Assembly (NCBI RefSeq): GCF_000024985.1
Contig: NC_013523.1
Location: forward strand, 62,001 to 126,000
Source: Sphaerobacter thermophilus DSM 20745
GTDB taxonomy: Bacteria; Chloroflexota; Chloroflexia; Thermomicrobiales; Thermomicrobiaceae
Direction of reading: 5' to 3'
Length of the DNA: 64,000 nucleotides
The position numbers were made by a program, and so were the translations under genes. Of the stretch, positions 17,534-25,557 are shown one piece after another; the first letter of the stretch is position 1, and every line of letters begins with the position of its first letter. Below the pieces are notes generated by a model, which searched no databases, was not told the origin of the DNA, and was given only the letters and a program-made list of their open reading frames with translations.

Positions 17534-17881
17534 CTACCGCGTCTGCTGTCCCCAGACGGCCACCAGCACCCGGTTGATGGCGTAGACCACGCCAAGCGCG
17601 ATCGCGAGGCCGGGGCGCCCGGCGGCGAAGAGGGCGGCGACGGCCGCGCCGAAGACCAGCAGCTCCAGGCCCAGGCGGACCGGGCTGCTCACCGTCACGG
17701 CCGCCTTTGGAGCGACGAACGTGCCCCAGACGATGGCGGCCAGCAGGGGTGCGCCGATGCCGAGCGCCCACCGAGTGATTGTCCCCTCGCCGGTCTGGAA
17801 GCCCCAGTAGGCCAGCGCGGCCAAGGCGCACAGCTCCAGCAGGAAGCGCAGCGCGAGGTTGGCGGACTGGACGATCGGCAT
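17534..17881 (-). CDS. DUF2568 (YrdB-like) small membrane protein
   Basis: This 115-residue protein has four hydrophobic helices. It begins MPIVQSANLALRFLLELCAL, continues with AYWGFQTGEGTITRWALGIG and IVWGTFVAPKA, and ends RVLVAVWGQQ. The N-P/A-x-RF-LEL start and WG-F-APKA motif match DUF2568, a family of small inner-membrane proteins of unknown function. It is convergent with the broken lipoprotein gene. Confidence 0.8.
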   Translation of the reverse strand: MPIVQSANLALRFLLELCALAALAYWGFQTGEGTITRWALGIGAPLLAAIVWGTFVAPKAAVTVSSPVRLGLELLVFGAAVAALFAAGRPGLAIALGVVYAINRVLVAVWGQQTR

Positions 17882-17947
17882 GCAGCGTTCCTCTCTCGAT
17901 GCAGGACACGACCTCGCACCGCACGACGCTGGCCCGCAACCGCGTCT

Positions 17948-18003
17948 TCAGCCCTCACCCCCTGACCCCCTCTCCCAGGTGGGAGAGGGGACGGGGGTGA
18001 GGG
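17948..18003. repeat. CCCTCACCCC...GGGGGTGAGGG hairpin (family 4)
   Basis: CCCTCACCCCCTGACCCCC, then TCTCCCAGGTGGGAGAGG, then a GGGGACGGGGGTGAGGGC arm form a long GC-rich hairpin in the gap between two minus-strand genes. Related hairpins lie at 42883-43022 and 63424-63472. Confidence 0.75.
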
Positions 18004-18051
18004 CGGAACCACATGCCGTCGCCCCTTCGTCCGGGGACATGCCCTAAACAT

Positions 18052-18093
18052 GGGAGCCCCTCCCCCGAGAGCGCCTGGCTCCGGGGGAGGGGC
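18052..18093 (-). terminator. GC-rich hairpin downstream of the DHA2 transporter
   Basis: GCCCCTCCCCCGAG pairs with CTCCGGGGGAGGGGC around a 9-nt loop, with one bulged base. It lies about 40 nt past the transporter stop at 18130. No clear U-run is present. Confidence 0.45.
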
Positions 18094-18129
18094 CGGGGAG
18101 GAGTGGGGGAGGAGTGGATGGGTTCGTGG

Positions 18130-19719
18130 CTAGAGGGTGAGGACTGGCTCTTCCTCAGGCGCCTCGACCTCGTCCGCGGCTTGGACCGGCTCCGGCGTGG
18201 CCTCTTCGTTCGCGGCCCGTGCCGGGAGGAAGAGGAGGGCGATCGCTGCCCCGACGAGTGTCACGCCCGCGCCGATCACGAGCGTCGTGCCCATGGCGTC
18301 GATGAAGGCGATTCGCGCCGCGTTCACCAGGGCCAGCGCTGCGGCCGGATCGGGGAGCTGGGCGGCGACCTCGAGGGCGGCGCCGACCGAGTCGCGGGTC
18401 ACGGCGGTGACCTCCGGCGGCAGGGTGCTGGCCGGGCCGCGCATGGCGTCGCTGTAGTTCGTCGCCAGCAGGCTGCCGAGCACCGCCACGCCCAGCGCGC
18501 CGCCCACCTGGCGAGTGGTGTCGTTCACTGCCGAGCCGACCCCGGCGTTGTCCTTCGGCACCGCGCCCATGACCGCGTCGGTCGCCGGGGTCATGGCCAA
18601 CCCCATCCCGGCACCGGCCACGATCATGCACGTCGCAACCAGGCCGTAGCCGCTCTCGACGGTCGCGGTCGACATGAGGCCGAGCCCGAGTGCCACGACG
18701 GTGAGCCCGGCGGCGACCATGACCTTGGAGCCGAAGCGGGCGGTCAACCGCGCGCTAAGTGGCGCCGCGATGCCGACCCCGACGGCGACCGGGATCATCC
18801 GAACGCCCGTCTGCAACGTGTCGAACCCGAGCACGAACTGCATGTGCTGGGTCAGGAAGAAGGTCGCGCCGAACAACCCGAAGAAGACCATCGTGACCGA
18901 CAGGCTCGCCGCGCTGAAGCGCGGGTTCTTGAAGAGCCGGGTGTCGAACATCGGGTAGGGCACGCGCCGTTCCCAGAGGATGAAGGCGCCCAGCGCCACG
19001 GCGGCCACGGCGAACCAGGCGATGGTCGTGCCACTGGTCCAGCCCGCCGACGGTGCCTCGATGATCGCGTAGAGCAGTGCGGCCAGCCCGGCGATCGACA
19101 GCACCGCGCCGACCGGGTCGAGCGGCAGCGCCTTCGCGTCCCGCGACTCCGGCACCAGGATCGTGGCGGCGATCAGGCTGACGACGACGACCGGGAGATT
19201 GATCAGGAAGATCGATCCCCACGAGTAGTGCTCCAGCAGCCAGCCGCCGAGCACCGGCCCCAGCGGGATCGACAGCCCGTTGACCGCGGCCCAGATGCCG
19301 ATGGCCTTCGCCCGTTCCGCCGGCGGGAAGACGTTCGTCAGGATCGACAGCGTGGACGGCATGATCAGCGCGCCGCCGATGCCCATCAGCGCCCGCGTGG
19401 TGATCAACTGGTTCGCCGTGCCGCTCATCGCGGCCAGCGCCGAGAAGGCGCCGAAGACGCCGAGACCGACCATCAGCGCCAGCTTGCGGCCGAAGCGGTC
19501 GCCTAGCGCTCCCGCCGTCAAGAGCAACCCGGCGAAGACCAGGACGTAGGAGTCGACGATCCACTGCAGTTGGCTGGACGTCGCGTTCAGGTCGCGCACC
19601 AGCGTCGGCAGCGCGACGTTGAGGATCATGTTGTCGAGGCTGATGACCGCGAGTGCCAGCGAGAGGACCGCCAGCGTCCACCATCGACGCTCATACGTCC
19701 GCTGTGTCAGCTCGCTCAT
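18130..19719 (-). CDS. DHA2-family (EmrB/QacA) MFS drug transporter, 14 helices
   Basis: The start chosen is ATG 19719 (MSELTQRTYERRWW), with GGAAGGGAC in front, giving 529 residues; an open frame extends further upstream but without a sensible N-terminus. The first helix LAVISLDNMILNVALPTLVRDL is the DHA2 motif D1. Motif A-like GALGDRFGRKLAL and the motif C region GGALIMPSTLSILTNVFP follow. The length and repeated hydrophobic blocks agree with a 14-TM proton-coupled multidrug exporter. It ends in an acidic tail (EEATPEPVQAADEVEAPEEE). No adjacent TetR or MarR regulator is present. Confidence 0.9.
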   Translation of the reverse strand: MSELTQRTYERRWWTLAVLSLALAVISLDNMILNVALPTLVRDLNATSSQLQWIVDSYVLVFAGLLLTAGALGDRFGRKLALMVGLGVFGAFSALAAMSGTANQLITTRALMGIGGALIMPSTLSILTNVFPPAERAKAIGIWAAVNGLSIPLGPVLGGWLLEHYSWGSIFLINLPVVVVSLIAATILVPESRDAKALPLDPVGAVLSIAGLAALLYAIIEAPSAGWTSGTTIAWFAVAAVALGAFILWERRVPYPMFDTRLFKNPRFSAASLSVTMVFFGLFGATFFLTQHMQFVLGFDTLQTGVRMIPVAVGVGIAAPLSARLTARFGSKVMVAAGLTVVALGLGLMSTATVESGYGLVATCMIVAGAGMGLAMTPATDAVMGAVPKDNAGVGSAVNDTTRQVGGALGVAVLGSLLATNYSDAMRGPASTLPPEVTAVTRDSVGAALEVAAQLPDPAAALALVNAARIAFIDAMGTTLVIGAGVTLVGAAIALLFLPARAANEEATPEPVQAADEVEAPEEEPVLTL

Positions 19720-20068
19720 GTGTGGGGTCCCTTCCGGTGCCTCGCTCCACATTACCGGCATCAACGGGGCAAACGATACGGTCGGGACCCGCTGCTCTAC
19801 ACTGTCTTGCTCTCCCCGTCCGTCCTGTCTCACCGGACAGGCGAGCGGATGTCCATTAGCCGGGCTGGACCTGTCACATGGTAGAGTCAACGGGATGGGT
19901 GGACACGGAGCGCCGGCGGACGCCATGCTGCGTGCCCGCACCATCCCTGGTATCCTGCGTCGTCGGCCCCGCGCAGGGTGACGGGCATCGCGTGGCTGTC
20001 GGGGCATACGGTGGCCGCCTGGGACGGCAGGCACGATCACCGGGGCACTGAGGACAAGGGAGGTGGCG
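19720..20068. other. Gene-free 349-nt divergent intergenic region
   Basis: This separates the minus-strand DHA2 transporter from the plus-strand PHP gene, so it must hold promoters in both directions, but I see no clear -35/-10 pair. One small inverted repeat, CCTGTC-N6-GACAGG (19824-19841), could be an operator. Confidence 0.4.
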
Positions 20069-20878
20069 GTGGCACACGCCGCGATTCCACACGACTACCA
20101 TGTCCACACGCTCTTCTCGTTCGACGGCCGCCTGCCGCTGGACACGGTCTGCGATGAGGCGATCGCGCGCGGCATCCCGGAGGTGTGCACCACCGACCAC
20201 GCCGACTTCGTCCCCGGTGACGACGGCTGCGGGTACTTCCAACCCGCCGCGTTCTTCGCCGAGCTTGAGCGCTGCCGGGAGCGGTACGACGGCCGGCTGA
20301 CGCTCCGCGCCGGGGTCGAGATCGGCGAGGCGCACCGCTACCCCGCCGAGGTCGACCAGCTCCTCAACGGCCACCCCTTCGATTTCGTGATCGGCTCGCT
20401 CCACTACGTGGGCGACGAGTTCCTGATGACCCGTCGCTACTTTGAGGGACGCACCGCCCGGGAGGCATACACTGCCTACTTCGCCGAGTTGCTGGAACTG
20501 GCGAAGGTGGGCGACTTCGACGTGCTGGGGCACCTGGATGTCCCGAAGCGATACGGCGTCGCCGTCCACGGGCCGTTCGACGAGCGGGAGTACGAGGAGG
20601 AGATCCGCGCCGTGCTCCGCGTCTGCATCGAGCGCGGCATCGGCATCGAGATCAACACCGGCACGACCCGCCGCGCCGGGGTGCCCTCGCCGGGACCGGA
20701 AGCACTGCGCTGGTACCGGGAGATGGGGGGCGAGATCCTGACCATCGGCTCCGACGGCCACCGCGCCGAGCACATCGGCTACGCGCTGGATGAGGCCGTC
20801 GCGCTCGCCCGTGCCGCCGGCTTCACCCACCTCACCACCTTCGAGCGCCGCCAGCCTCGCTTCGTCCCCTTGCCGTAG
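20069..20878 (+). CDS. PHP-domain phosphatase, histidinol-phosphatase-like
   Basis: The start is GTG 20069 (GGGAGG at 20058-20063) or the in-frame GTG at 20063. The ~270-residue protein shows the PHP metal-ligand series in order: YHVHTLFSFD, EVCTTDHADF, RAGVEIGEAHRY, DFVIGSLHYV, DVLGHLDVPKRYG, GIEINTGT and ILTIGSDGHRAEHIG. This is the HisK-type PHP family; histidinol-phosphate phosphatase activity is the usual annotation, but no other histidine gene is nearby, so the substrate is open. All expected His/Asp/Glu ligands are present, so it should be active. The gene stands alone. Confidence 0.87.
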   Translation: MAHAAIPHDYHVHTLFSFDGRLPLDTVCDEAIARGIPEVCTTDHADFVPGDDGCGYFQPAAFFAELERCRERYDGRLTLRAGVEIGEAHRYPAEVDQLLNGHPFDFVIGSLHYVGDEFLMTRRYFEGRTAREAYTAYFAELLELAKVGDFDVLGHLDVPKRYGVAVHGPFDEREYEEEIRAVLRVCIERGIGIEINTGTTRRAGVPSPGPEALRWYREMGGEILTIGSDGHRAEHIGYALDEAVALARAAGFTHLTTFERRQPRFVPLP

Positions 20879-20977
20879 GAGTGAGGGATCGCGTGTGACG
20901 GCCGCAGCCGGCGGTCCCTCGCTGGCTGTGGCCGGTGCGTTATCTCCGTGTAGGAGCGGACGATCCGGTGTTGCCAA

Positions 20978-21110
20978 TCCTGTCATCGTGAGCGAAGCGA
21001 AGGATCTCGCGTCGGAGCCACCACGTACGAGAGAGATCCTTCGACTCCGCCGCCCGCGGCTCCCGCCGCGGACGGCTCCGCGTAAACGTGGACTTACAGG
21101 ATGGCACTCT
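20978..21110. repeat. GTCATC-GTGAGCGAAGCGAAGGATC repeat hairpin (family 5)
   Basis: GAGCGAAGCGAAGGATCTC is mirrored by GAGAGATCCTTCGACTCC about 40 nt later. Related sequence occurs at 34395-34466 and in degraded form at 57292-57352. It lies in the 360-nt gap between the PHP and ZIP genes, where no gene is seen. Confidence 0.65.
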
Positions 21111-21241
21111 CAGGTCCGGATCGCCGGCCGCGAGCGCGATTGTCGTCCCTCTCGGTCGGGAGCGACGGTTGCGGCCGCCGCGTGGGAGAGCGGCCGCTGT
21201 GGCCGCCGCACTCCAGAGACGCCTGCGCTCCCGCGTCGTAC

Positions 21242-22066
21242 CTACCCGAGCGCAACGTCGAGGATCATCATGATGATGAAGCCCACGATGGTGCCGCTGG
21301 TAGCCAGGTCGGCGTGGCTGCCGCGCTGCGACTCGGGGATCAGTTCCTCCACCACCACGAAGATCATGGCGCCGGCCGCGAAGGCCAGGGCGTAGGGAAG
21401 GATCGGCGTGATCACGAGCACCGCCGCGGCCCCGATCGCGGCGGCGATCGGCTCGACCGCGGCCGACAGTTGCCCGTACCAGAAGGCTTTCAGCGGCCGG
21501 ACCCCCTCCCGGCGCAGGGGCATGGCGACCGCGATGCCTTCCGGCAGGTTCTGCAGCGCGATGCCGATGGTCAGTGCGATGGCGGACGCCAGGGTCGGTC
21601 CGGCATCTCCGGTGATCATGGCCTCGGCCGCCGCGCCAAAGGCGACGCCGACCGCCAGTCCCTCCGGGATGTTGTGTAACGTGATCGCCAATACCAGGAG
21701 CGTGGTGCGTCGCCAGGTGGTGTGGAGCCCCTCGGCCTTGCTCGCCGGCTGGTCCAGGTGGAGGTGCGGCAGAAGGAAGTCGGCCAGGCGGAGGAAGGCC
21801 GCGCCGAGGAGGAAGCCGATCGCCGCCGGCATCCAACCGGGCCGACCTGCCTCTTCCGCCAGCTCGATCGCGGGCAACAGGAGCGACCAGACGCTGGCCG
21901 CGATCATGACCCCGGCGGCGAAGCCCAGCATCGCATCGAGCAGCGGCTGGGACATGCGCCGCGTGAAGAAGACCAGGCTGGCGCCGAGCGCGGTGATGAA
22001 CCAGGTGAGCCCGCCGCCCAGGATGGCCTGAACCACCGCGTTCTGCGCCTGGAACCACTCGGACAT
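21242..22066 (-). CDS. ZIP family metal (zinc/iron) transporter
   Basis: This 274-residue membrane protein has the two ZIP signature helices: TLHNIPEGLAVGVAFGAAAE and IALQNLPEGIAVAMPLRREG, which supply the HN-PE and QN-PE metal ligands of the transport path. The long loop between TM3 and TM4 is reduced and not His-rich, apart from LLPHLHLDQP. A third conserved helix, FAAGAMIFVVVEELIPESQ, carries the EE pair. The protein imports divalent metal, most likely zinc. It ends next to the family 5 repeat. Confidence 0.9.
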   Translation of the reverse strand: MSEWFQAQNAVVQAILGGGLTWFITALGASLVFFTRRMSQPLLDAMLGFAAGVMIAASVWSLLLPAIELAEEAGRPGWMPAAIGFLLGAAFLRLADFLLPHLHLDQPASKAEGLHTTWRRTTLLVLAITLHNIPEGLAVGVAFGAAAEAMITGDAGPTLASAIALTIGIALQNLPEGIAVAMPLRREGVRPLKAFWYGQLSAAVEPIAAAIGAAAVLVITPILPYALAFAAGAMIFVVVEELIPESQRGSHADLATSGTIVGFIIMMILDVALG

Positions 22067-22142
22067 TCGGACTGTGTCCCCCGCGTGCTCGCGTCGCTCG
22101 ACACACAGTGGCGGGTGGTTCGCACCCGCCGTGTGTGGACCG

Positions 22143-24584
22143 TTATCCGACCCGGGCGATGGTCGCGACGTGGTCGTTCTTGGCGACCTCGAGCAGACGC
22201 GAGCCCTTGGTCGCCCGGCCCTGGCGTCGCAAGTCCTTGACCGTCACCTGGAGGGCCTGGCCCCCGGCTGCGCCGAGCACCACGTCGTCGTCCGGGGTGA
22301 CCAGCGCCGCTCCGGCGATCCGATCACCCTTCGCCAGTGTGATGGCCGCCACGCCCGCCGTCGCTCGGCGTCTGGCCGGGAAGTCCTTGAGCGCCGTCCG
22401 CTTGCCCATGCCCTGCGCTGTGACGACCAGCACGTCGCCGTCGCTCTTGGGCGGGATCGCCAGCGCAGTGACCACCTCGGCCCCGGCCTTCAGCGCGATG
22501 GCGTTCACCCCCTGGCCGTCGCGGCCGGTGGCGCGCACCTCGTCGTCGGCGAAGCGGAGCGCCTGCCCGTTGCTGGCGATCACCAGGTACTCGCCGCCAC
22601 TTTCGGAGAGCGTCGCGGCGACGACGCGGTCGTCGCCCAGCAGGCGCAGGTCGTTGAGCCCGGCGCTGGTGATGGTGCGGTACTCAGCGAGCGACGTCTT
22701 CTTGACCTTGCCGTTGGCGGTGAACCAGACCACGTAGCGGTCCTCGGTCAGCTCGTTCACCGGGAGGATCGTGGCGAGTGCCTCGTCCGGCTTGAGGCCG
22801 AAGACCTTCTGCGCCGGCTCGCCGCTGGACGCCCGCGTGCCGGCCGGCACCTCGTGCCCGCGGCTCAGGTAGACCCGCCCGCCGCGCGTCAGCACCAGCA
22901 GGTAGTCGAGCGTCGAAGCCGGGACGATGGCGGCCAGCCCCTCGCCCCGCGCCGTCCGCCCGGCGCGGGCCCGCTTGAACGCGTTCTCCGGCAGCGCCTT
23001 GACCCGCCCGCTCTGGCTGGCGACGATCAGGATCGGCCGCTCCTCGATCAGGCTGGCGACGGAGGCGATCTCCTCTTGGCCCTCGCGGTCGATGCGGGTG
23101 CGCCGGTCATCGCCGTGCTCCTGGGCGATGGCGGTCAACTCCTCCTTGAGCAGCGCCACCTTCTTCGCCTCGCTGGCCAGCAGTGCCTGGAGCTCCTTGA
23201 TGCGTTTGGTGAGCTCCTTCTTCTCCTCGGCGTACTTGGCCGCGTCGAGTCGAGTGACCTGCGCCAGCGTCATGTTGGCGATCACGTCCGCCTGGATATC
23301 GGTCAGGTTGTACTTGACCTTGATCTTCTCCTTGGCGACGTTCCGGTCGCGCGCCTTCTGGAAGATCCGCACGATCTCGTCCGCATGCGCGGCGCCGATG
23401 ATCAGCCCCTCGACGACGTGCAACCGCTCCTGTGCCTTGCGGAGTTGATACTCAGCCCGCCGGGTGATGACATCGATCTGGTGCCGGTTCCAGTACCGCA
23501 GCAGGTCGAGCATGCCGGTGCGCCGCGGCTGGCGGGCCGGCTGGCCCGGATCGCCGAAGAGGAAGACCATGTTGACGTTGACGGCCGTCTGCAGGTCGGT
23601 GAAGCGGTAGAGCTGGTTGAGCACAACCTCGGGCGTCGCGCTCCGCTCCAACTCGACGACGATGCGCGTGCCCTTCTCGTCGTCCGACTCGTTGCGCACA
23701 TCCGTCACGCCGGTCACCTTGCCGTCGTTGACGGCGTTGATGATCGAGCGGACCAGCCGCGACCGGGAGATGGGCGGGATCTCGGTCACGACCAGATTCC
23801 GCTGGCGCAACTCCTCCTCCAGGCGCACCTCGCCCCGGATGACCAGTCGCCCCTTGCCGCTCTCCAGGTAGGCGCGGATGCCGTCGGTTCCGATGATCCG
23901 GCCGCCGGTCGGGAAGTCCGGGCCCGGCAGGATCTTCATCAACTCATCGACGGTCATCTCCGGATTGTCGAGCAGCGCGATCGCGGCGCGGATGGCCTCC
24001 CGCAGGTTGTGCGGCGGGATGTCGGTGGAGAGGCCGACCGCGATGCCGGAGGAGGGATTGCAGATCGGCGGGATGCGAGCCGGCAGGTAGACCGGCTGCA
24101 CCACGTTCGGCATCTGCAGGTAGGTCTGCTCGAAGGGGACCGTCTCCTGCTCGATGTCGCGCAGGAGCAGCTCACCGATCGGCGAGAGGCGCATCTCGGT
24201 GTAGCGGTAGGCCGCGGCGGCGTCGCCGTCGATCGAGCCGAAGTTGCCCTGCCCCTCGATCAGCGGGTAGCGCATGGTGAAGTCCTGCGCCATGCGCACG
24301 GCGGCGTCGTAGACGGCGCTGTCGCCGTGCGGGTGGTACGACTTCAGCACATCGCCCACGACCGACGCGCTCTTGACGGTCGGGCGGTTGGAGCGGTGCC
24401 CGTTCTCGTACATGCACCAGAGGATGCGCCGCTGCACCGGCTTGAGCCCGTCGCGGGCGTCCGGCAGGGCGCGACTGGTGACGACCGCCAGGGCGTACTG
24501 GACGAAGGCGTCCTCGAACAGGGTCGAGAACTCTTCGGTTTCGATCGTCTCCTCATGCCCGTTGGTGTAGACAGTTGTTGCCAT
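22143..24584 (-). CDS. Type IIA topoisomerase subunit A (ParC/GyrA)
   Basis: The start chosen is ATG 24584 ([19 protein letters not shown]), with GAAGGA upstream, giving 813 residues. Hallmarks are [23 protein letters not shown] (winged-helix start), [21 protein letters not shown] and [16 protein letters not shown] with the catalytic Tyr. A coiled-coil region follows ([20 protein letters not shown]) and then a C-terminal beta-propeller. I see no canonical QRRGGKG GyrA box in the propeller; the closest stretches are [12 protein letters not shown] and [10 protein letters not shown]. This argues for a topoisomerase IV-like enzyme, but does not prove it. The B subunit is on the same strand upstream, with a REP-flanked transposase between the two. 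Confidence 0.9.
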   Translation of the reverse strand: MATTVYTNGHEETIETEEFSTLFEDAFVQYALAVVTSRALPDARDGLKPVQRRILWCMYENGHRSNRPTVKSASVVGDVLKSYHPHGDSAVYDAAVRMAQDFTMRYPLIEGQGNFGSIDGDAAAAYRYTEMRLSPIGELLLRDIEQETVPFEQTYLQMPNVVQPVYLPARIPPICNPSSGIAVGLSTDIPPHNLREAIRAAIALLDNPEMTVDELMKILPGPDFPTGGRIIGTDGIRAYLESGKGRLVIRGEVRLEEELRQRNLVVTEIPPISRSRLVRSIINAVNDGKVTGVTDVRNESDDEKGTRIVVELERSATPEVVLNQLYRFTDLQTAVNVNMVFLFGDPGQPARQPRRTGMLDLLRYWNRHQIDVITRRAEYQLRKAQERLHVVEGLIIGAAHADEIVRIFQKARDRNVAKEKIKVKYNLTDIQADVIANMTLAQVTRLDAAKYAEEKKELTKRIKELQALLASEAKKVALLKEELTAIAQEHGDDRRTRIDREGQEEIASVASLIEERPILIVASQSGRVKALPENAFKRARAGRTARGEGLAAIVPASTLDYLLVLTRGGRVYLSRGHEVPAGTRASSGEPAQKVFGLKPDEALATILPVNELTEDRYVVWFTANGKVKKTSLAEYRTITSAGLNDLRLLGDDRVVAATLSESGGEYLVIASNGQALRFADDEVRATGRDGQGVNAIALKAGAEVVTALAIPPKSDGDVLVVTAQGMGKRTALKDFPARRRATAGVAAITLAKGDRIAGAALVTPDDDVVLGAAGGQALQVTVKDLRRQGRATKGSRLLEVAKNDHVATIARVG

Positions 24585-24805
24585 TCGGTCGTGTCCTTCG
24601 GTCGTACGGTCGATGTCGCCCATGTTGTGCGGCCCCTGGCTCGGGCATCTTGCGCGTGGGCCCGGTGGTCGACGGATCCGGCGCGGTGGTTTTGGCCCGG
24701 TCATGTCGTGCGCTCACCAGGCGGTCAACGGACCCATCGCCGCGGTCGGGGCCCGGGGCTAAAGCCGCCGGGCTGACAAGGCGAAGCCCACTGAAGGGGC
24801 TGGGT

Positions 24806-25240
24806 TCACCGGTGCCGGCCACTGGCGTTGGGGATCTGCGGTCTTGGTAGCTCCTCGATCGTCGGCCACAGCGTCCCCTCTGCGTGATGGCGGCGTTGAT
24901 CCACGATGTACGCGACGACACGCGGGAGGTGCCGCTCCGCGAACGAATCGACGCTGTATTCGGCCTGCCACCCGAACCCGTCACCGAACTCCTCGTTGAT
25001 CATCCGCGAACTCGCTCCCTTGATCCGCTGGATTGCCGTGGCTACCGGCAGGGTCGGCGGAATCGAAACCGCGAGGTGAACGTGATCGTCAGTGCCGCCG
25101 ACTGCGTGAACCATAATCCCGTGACGCTCGGCCGCCTCCCGCAATCGTGCGTGCACGCGCGCTTCCCACTCGGGCGTGATGAACGGCTGGCGATCCCTGG
25201 TGGTCCAGACGAGGTGATAGAACAGACGCCAGCGCGACAT
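24806..25240 (-). CDS. REP-associated tyrosine transposase (RAYT / IS200-like Y1, HUH)
   Basis: The start is ATG 25240 (MSRWRLFYHLVWTTRDRQPF), with AAAGGGAC in front, giving 144 residues, normal for the Y1 transposase family. The HUH motif appears as DDHVHLAVSIPP near residue 65. The C-terminal helix VVAYIVDQRRHH holds the nucleophile Tyr and the supporting Gln in the Y-x-x-x-Q-x-x-HH pattern. All catalytic residues are present, so the enzyme is probably active. The family cuts and joins single-stranded DNA at REP hairpins. No TnpB/IscB gene accompanies it, which fits a RAYT or IS200 rather than IS605. It lies between the two topoisomerase subunit genes in the same orientation. Confidence 0.85.
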   Translation of the reverse strand: MSRWRLFYHLVWTTRDRQPFITPEWEARVHARLREAAERHGIMVHAVGGTDDHVHLAVSIPPTLPVATAIQRIKGASSRMINEEFGDGFGWQAEYSVDSFAERHLPRVVAYIVDQRRHHAEGTLWPTIEELPRPQIPNASGRHR

Positions 25241-25303
25241 TGCGTCGTCCCTTTCGCGATCACCGATGCTCGCCCCGTCGGCCACGGCACGAAGCCCGCG
25301 AAC

Positions 25304-25388
25304 CCCAGCCCCTTCAGTGGGCTTCGCCTTGTCAGCCCGGGGGTTTACCCCCGGGCACGCGCCACGGTCCTGGATCCGTACACCACCC
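25304..25388 (-). repeat. Right REP of the transposase unit (family 1)
   Basis: AGCCCCTTCAGTGGGCTTC (second hairpin), GTCAGCCCGGGGGTTTACCC (first hairpin) and the outer tail GCGCCACGGTCCTGGATCC. The tail matches those at 2160 and 54882. Confidence 0.85.
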
Positions 25389-25557
25389 GGTCGCTACATC
25401 CCATAACTGGGCACACACCACACCGCTGGTTCCTCGCACCACCCGGCCGGTGCGCTGTAGACCGGACTCTGGTCGCGGCGTGAGAATCTTCGGATCACCC
25501 GCCTGTGCACCCGCACCGGTACGACAGCGCCTAACCCTCGCACCACGCCCGCCGCGC

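Larger units (their letters stand above)
24749..25388 (-). mobile_element. REP-flanked Y1 transposase unit ('REPtron')
   Basis: A ~640-bp unit has a forward family 1 REP at its left end (24749-24804), a Y1 transposase gene reading leftward, and an inverted family 1 REP at its right end (25304-25388). The transposase stop codon is 2-3 nt from the left REP. Both REPs share the loop sequence GACAAGGCGAAGCCCACTG. The head-to-head arrangement is the same as in the empty pairs at 829, 16283, 28737 and 54719, which would then be transposase-less derivatives. Confidence 0.75.

Noticed and set aside
18013-19506. 497-codon frame antisense to the DHA2 transporter
   Set aside because: Highly charged shadow sequence; the transporter helices on the minus strand are unmistakable.
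22074-24776. 900-codon open frame antisense to the topoisomerase A gene
   Set aside because: Composition (Arg, Asp, His, Leu repeats) is typical of the third-position-GC shadow; the opposite strand encodes all topoisomerase motifs.
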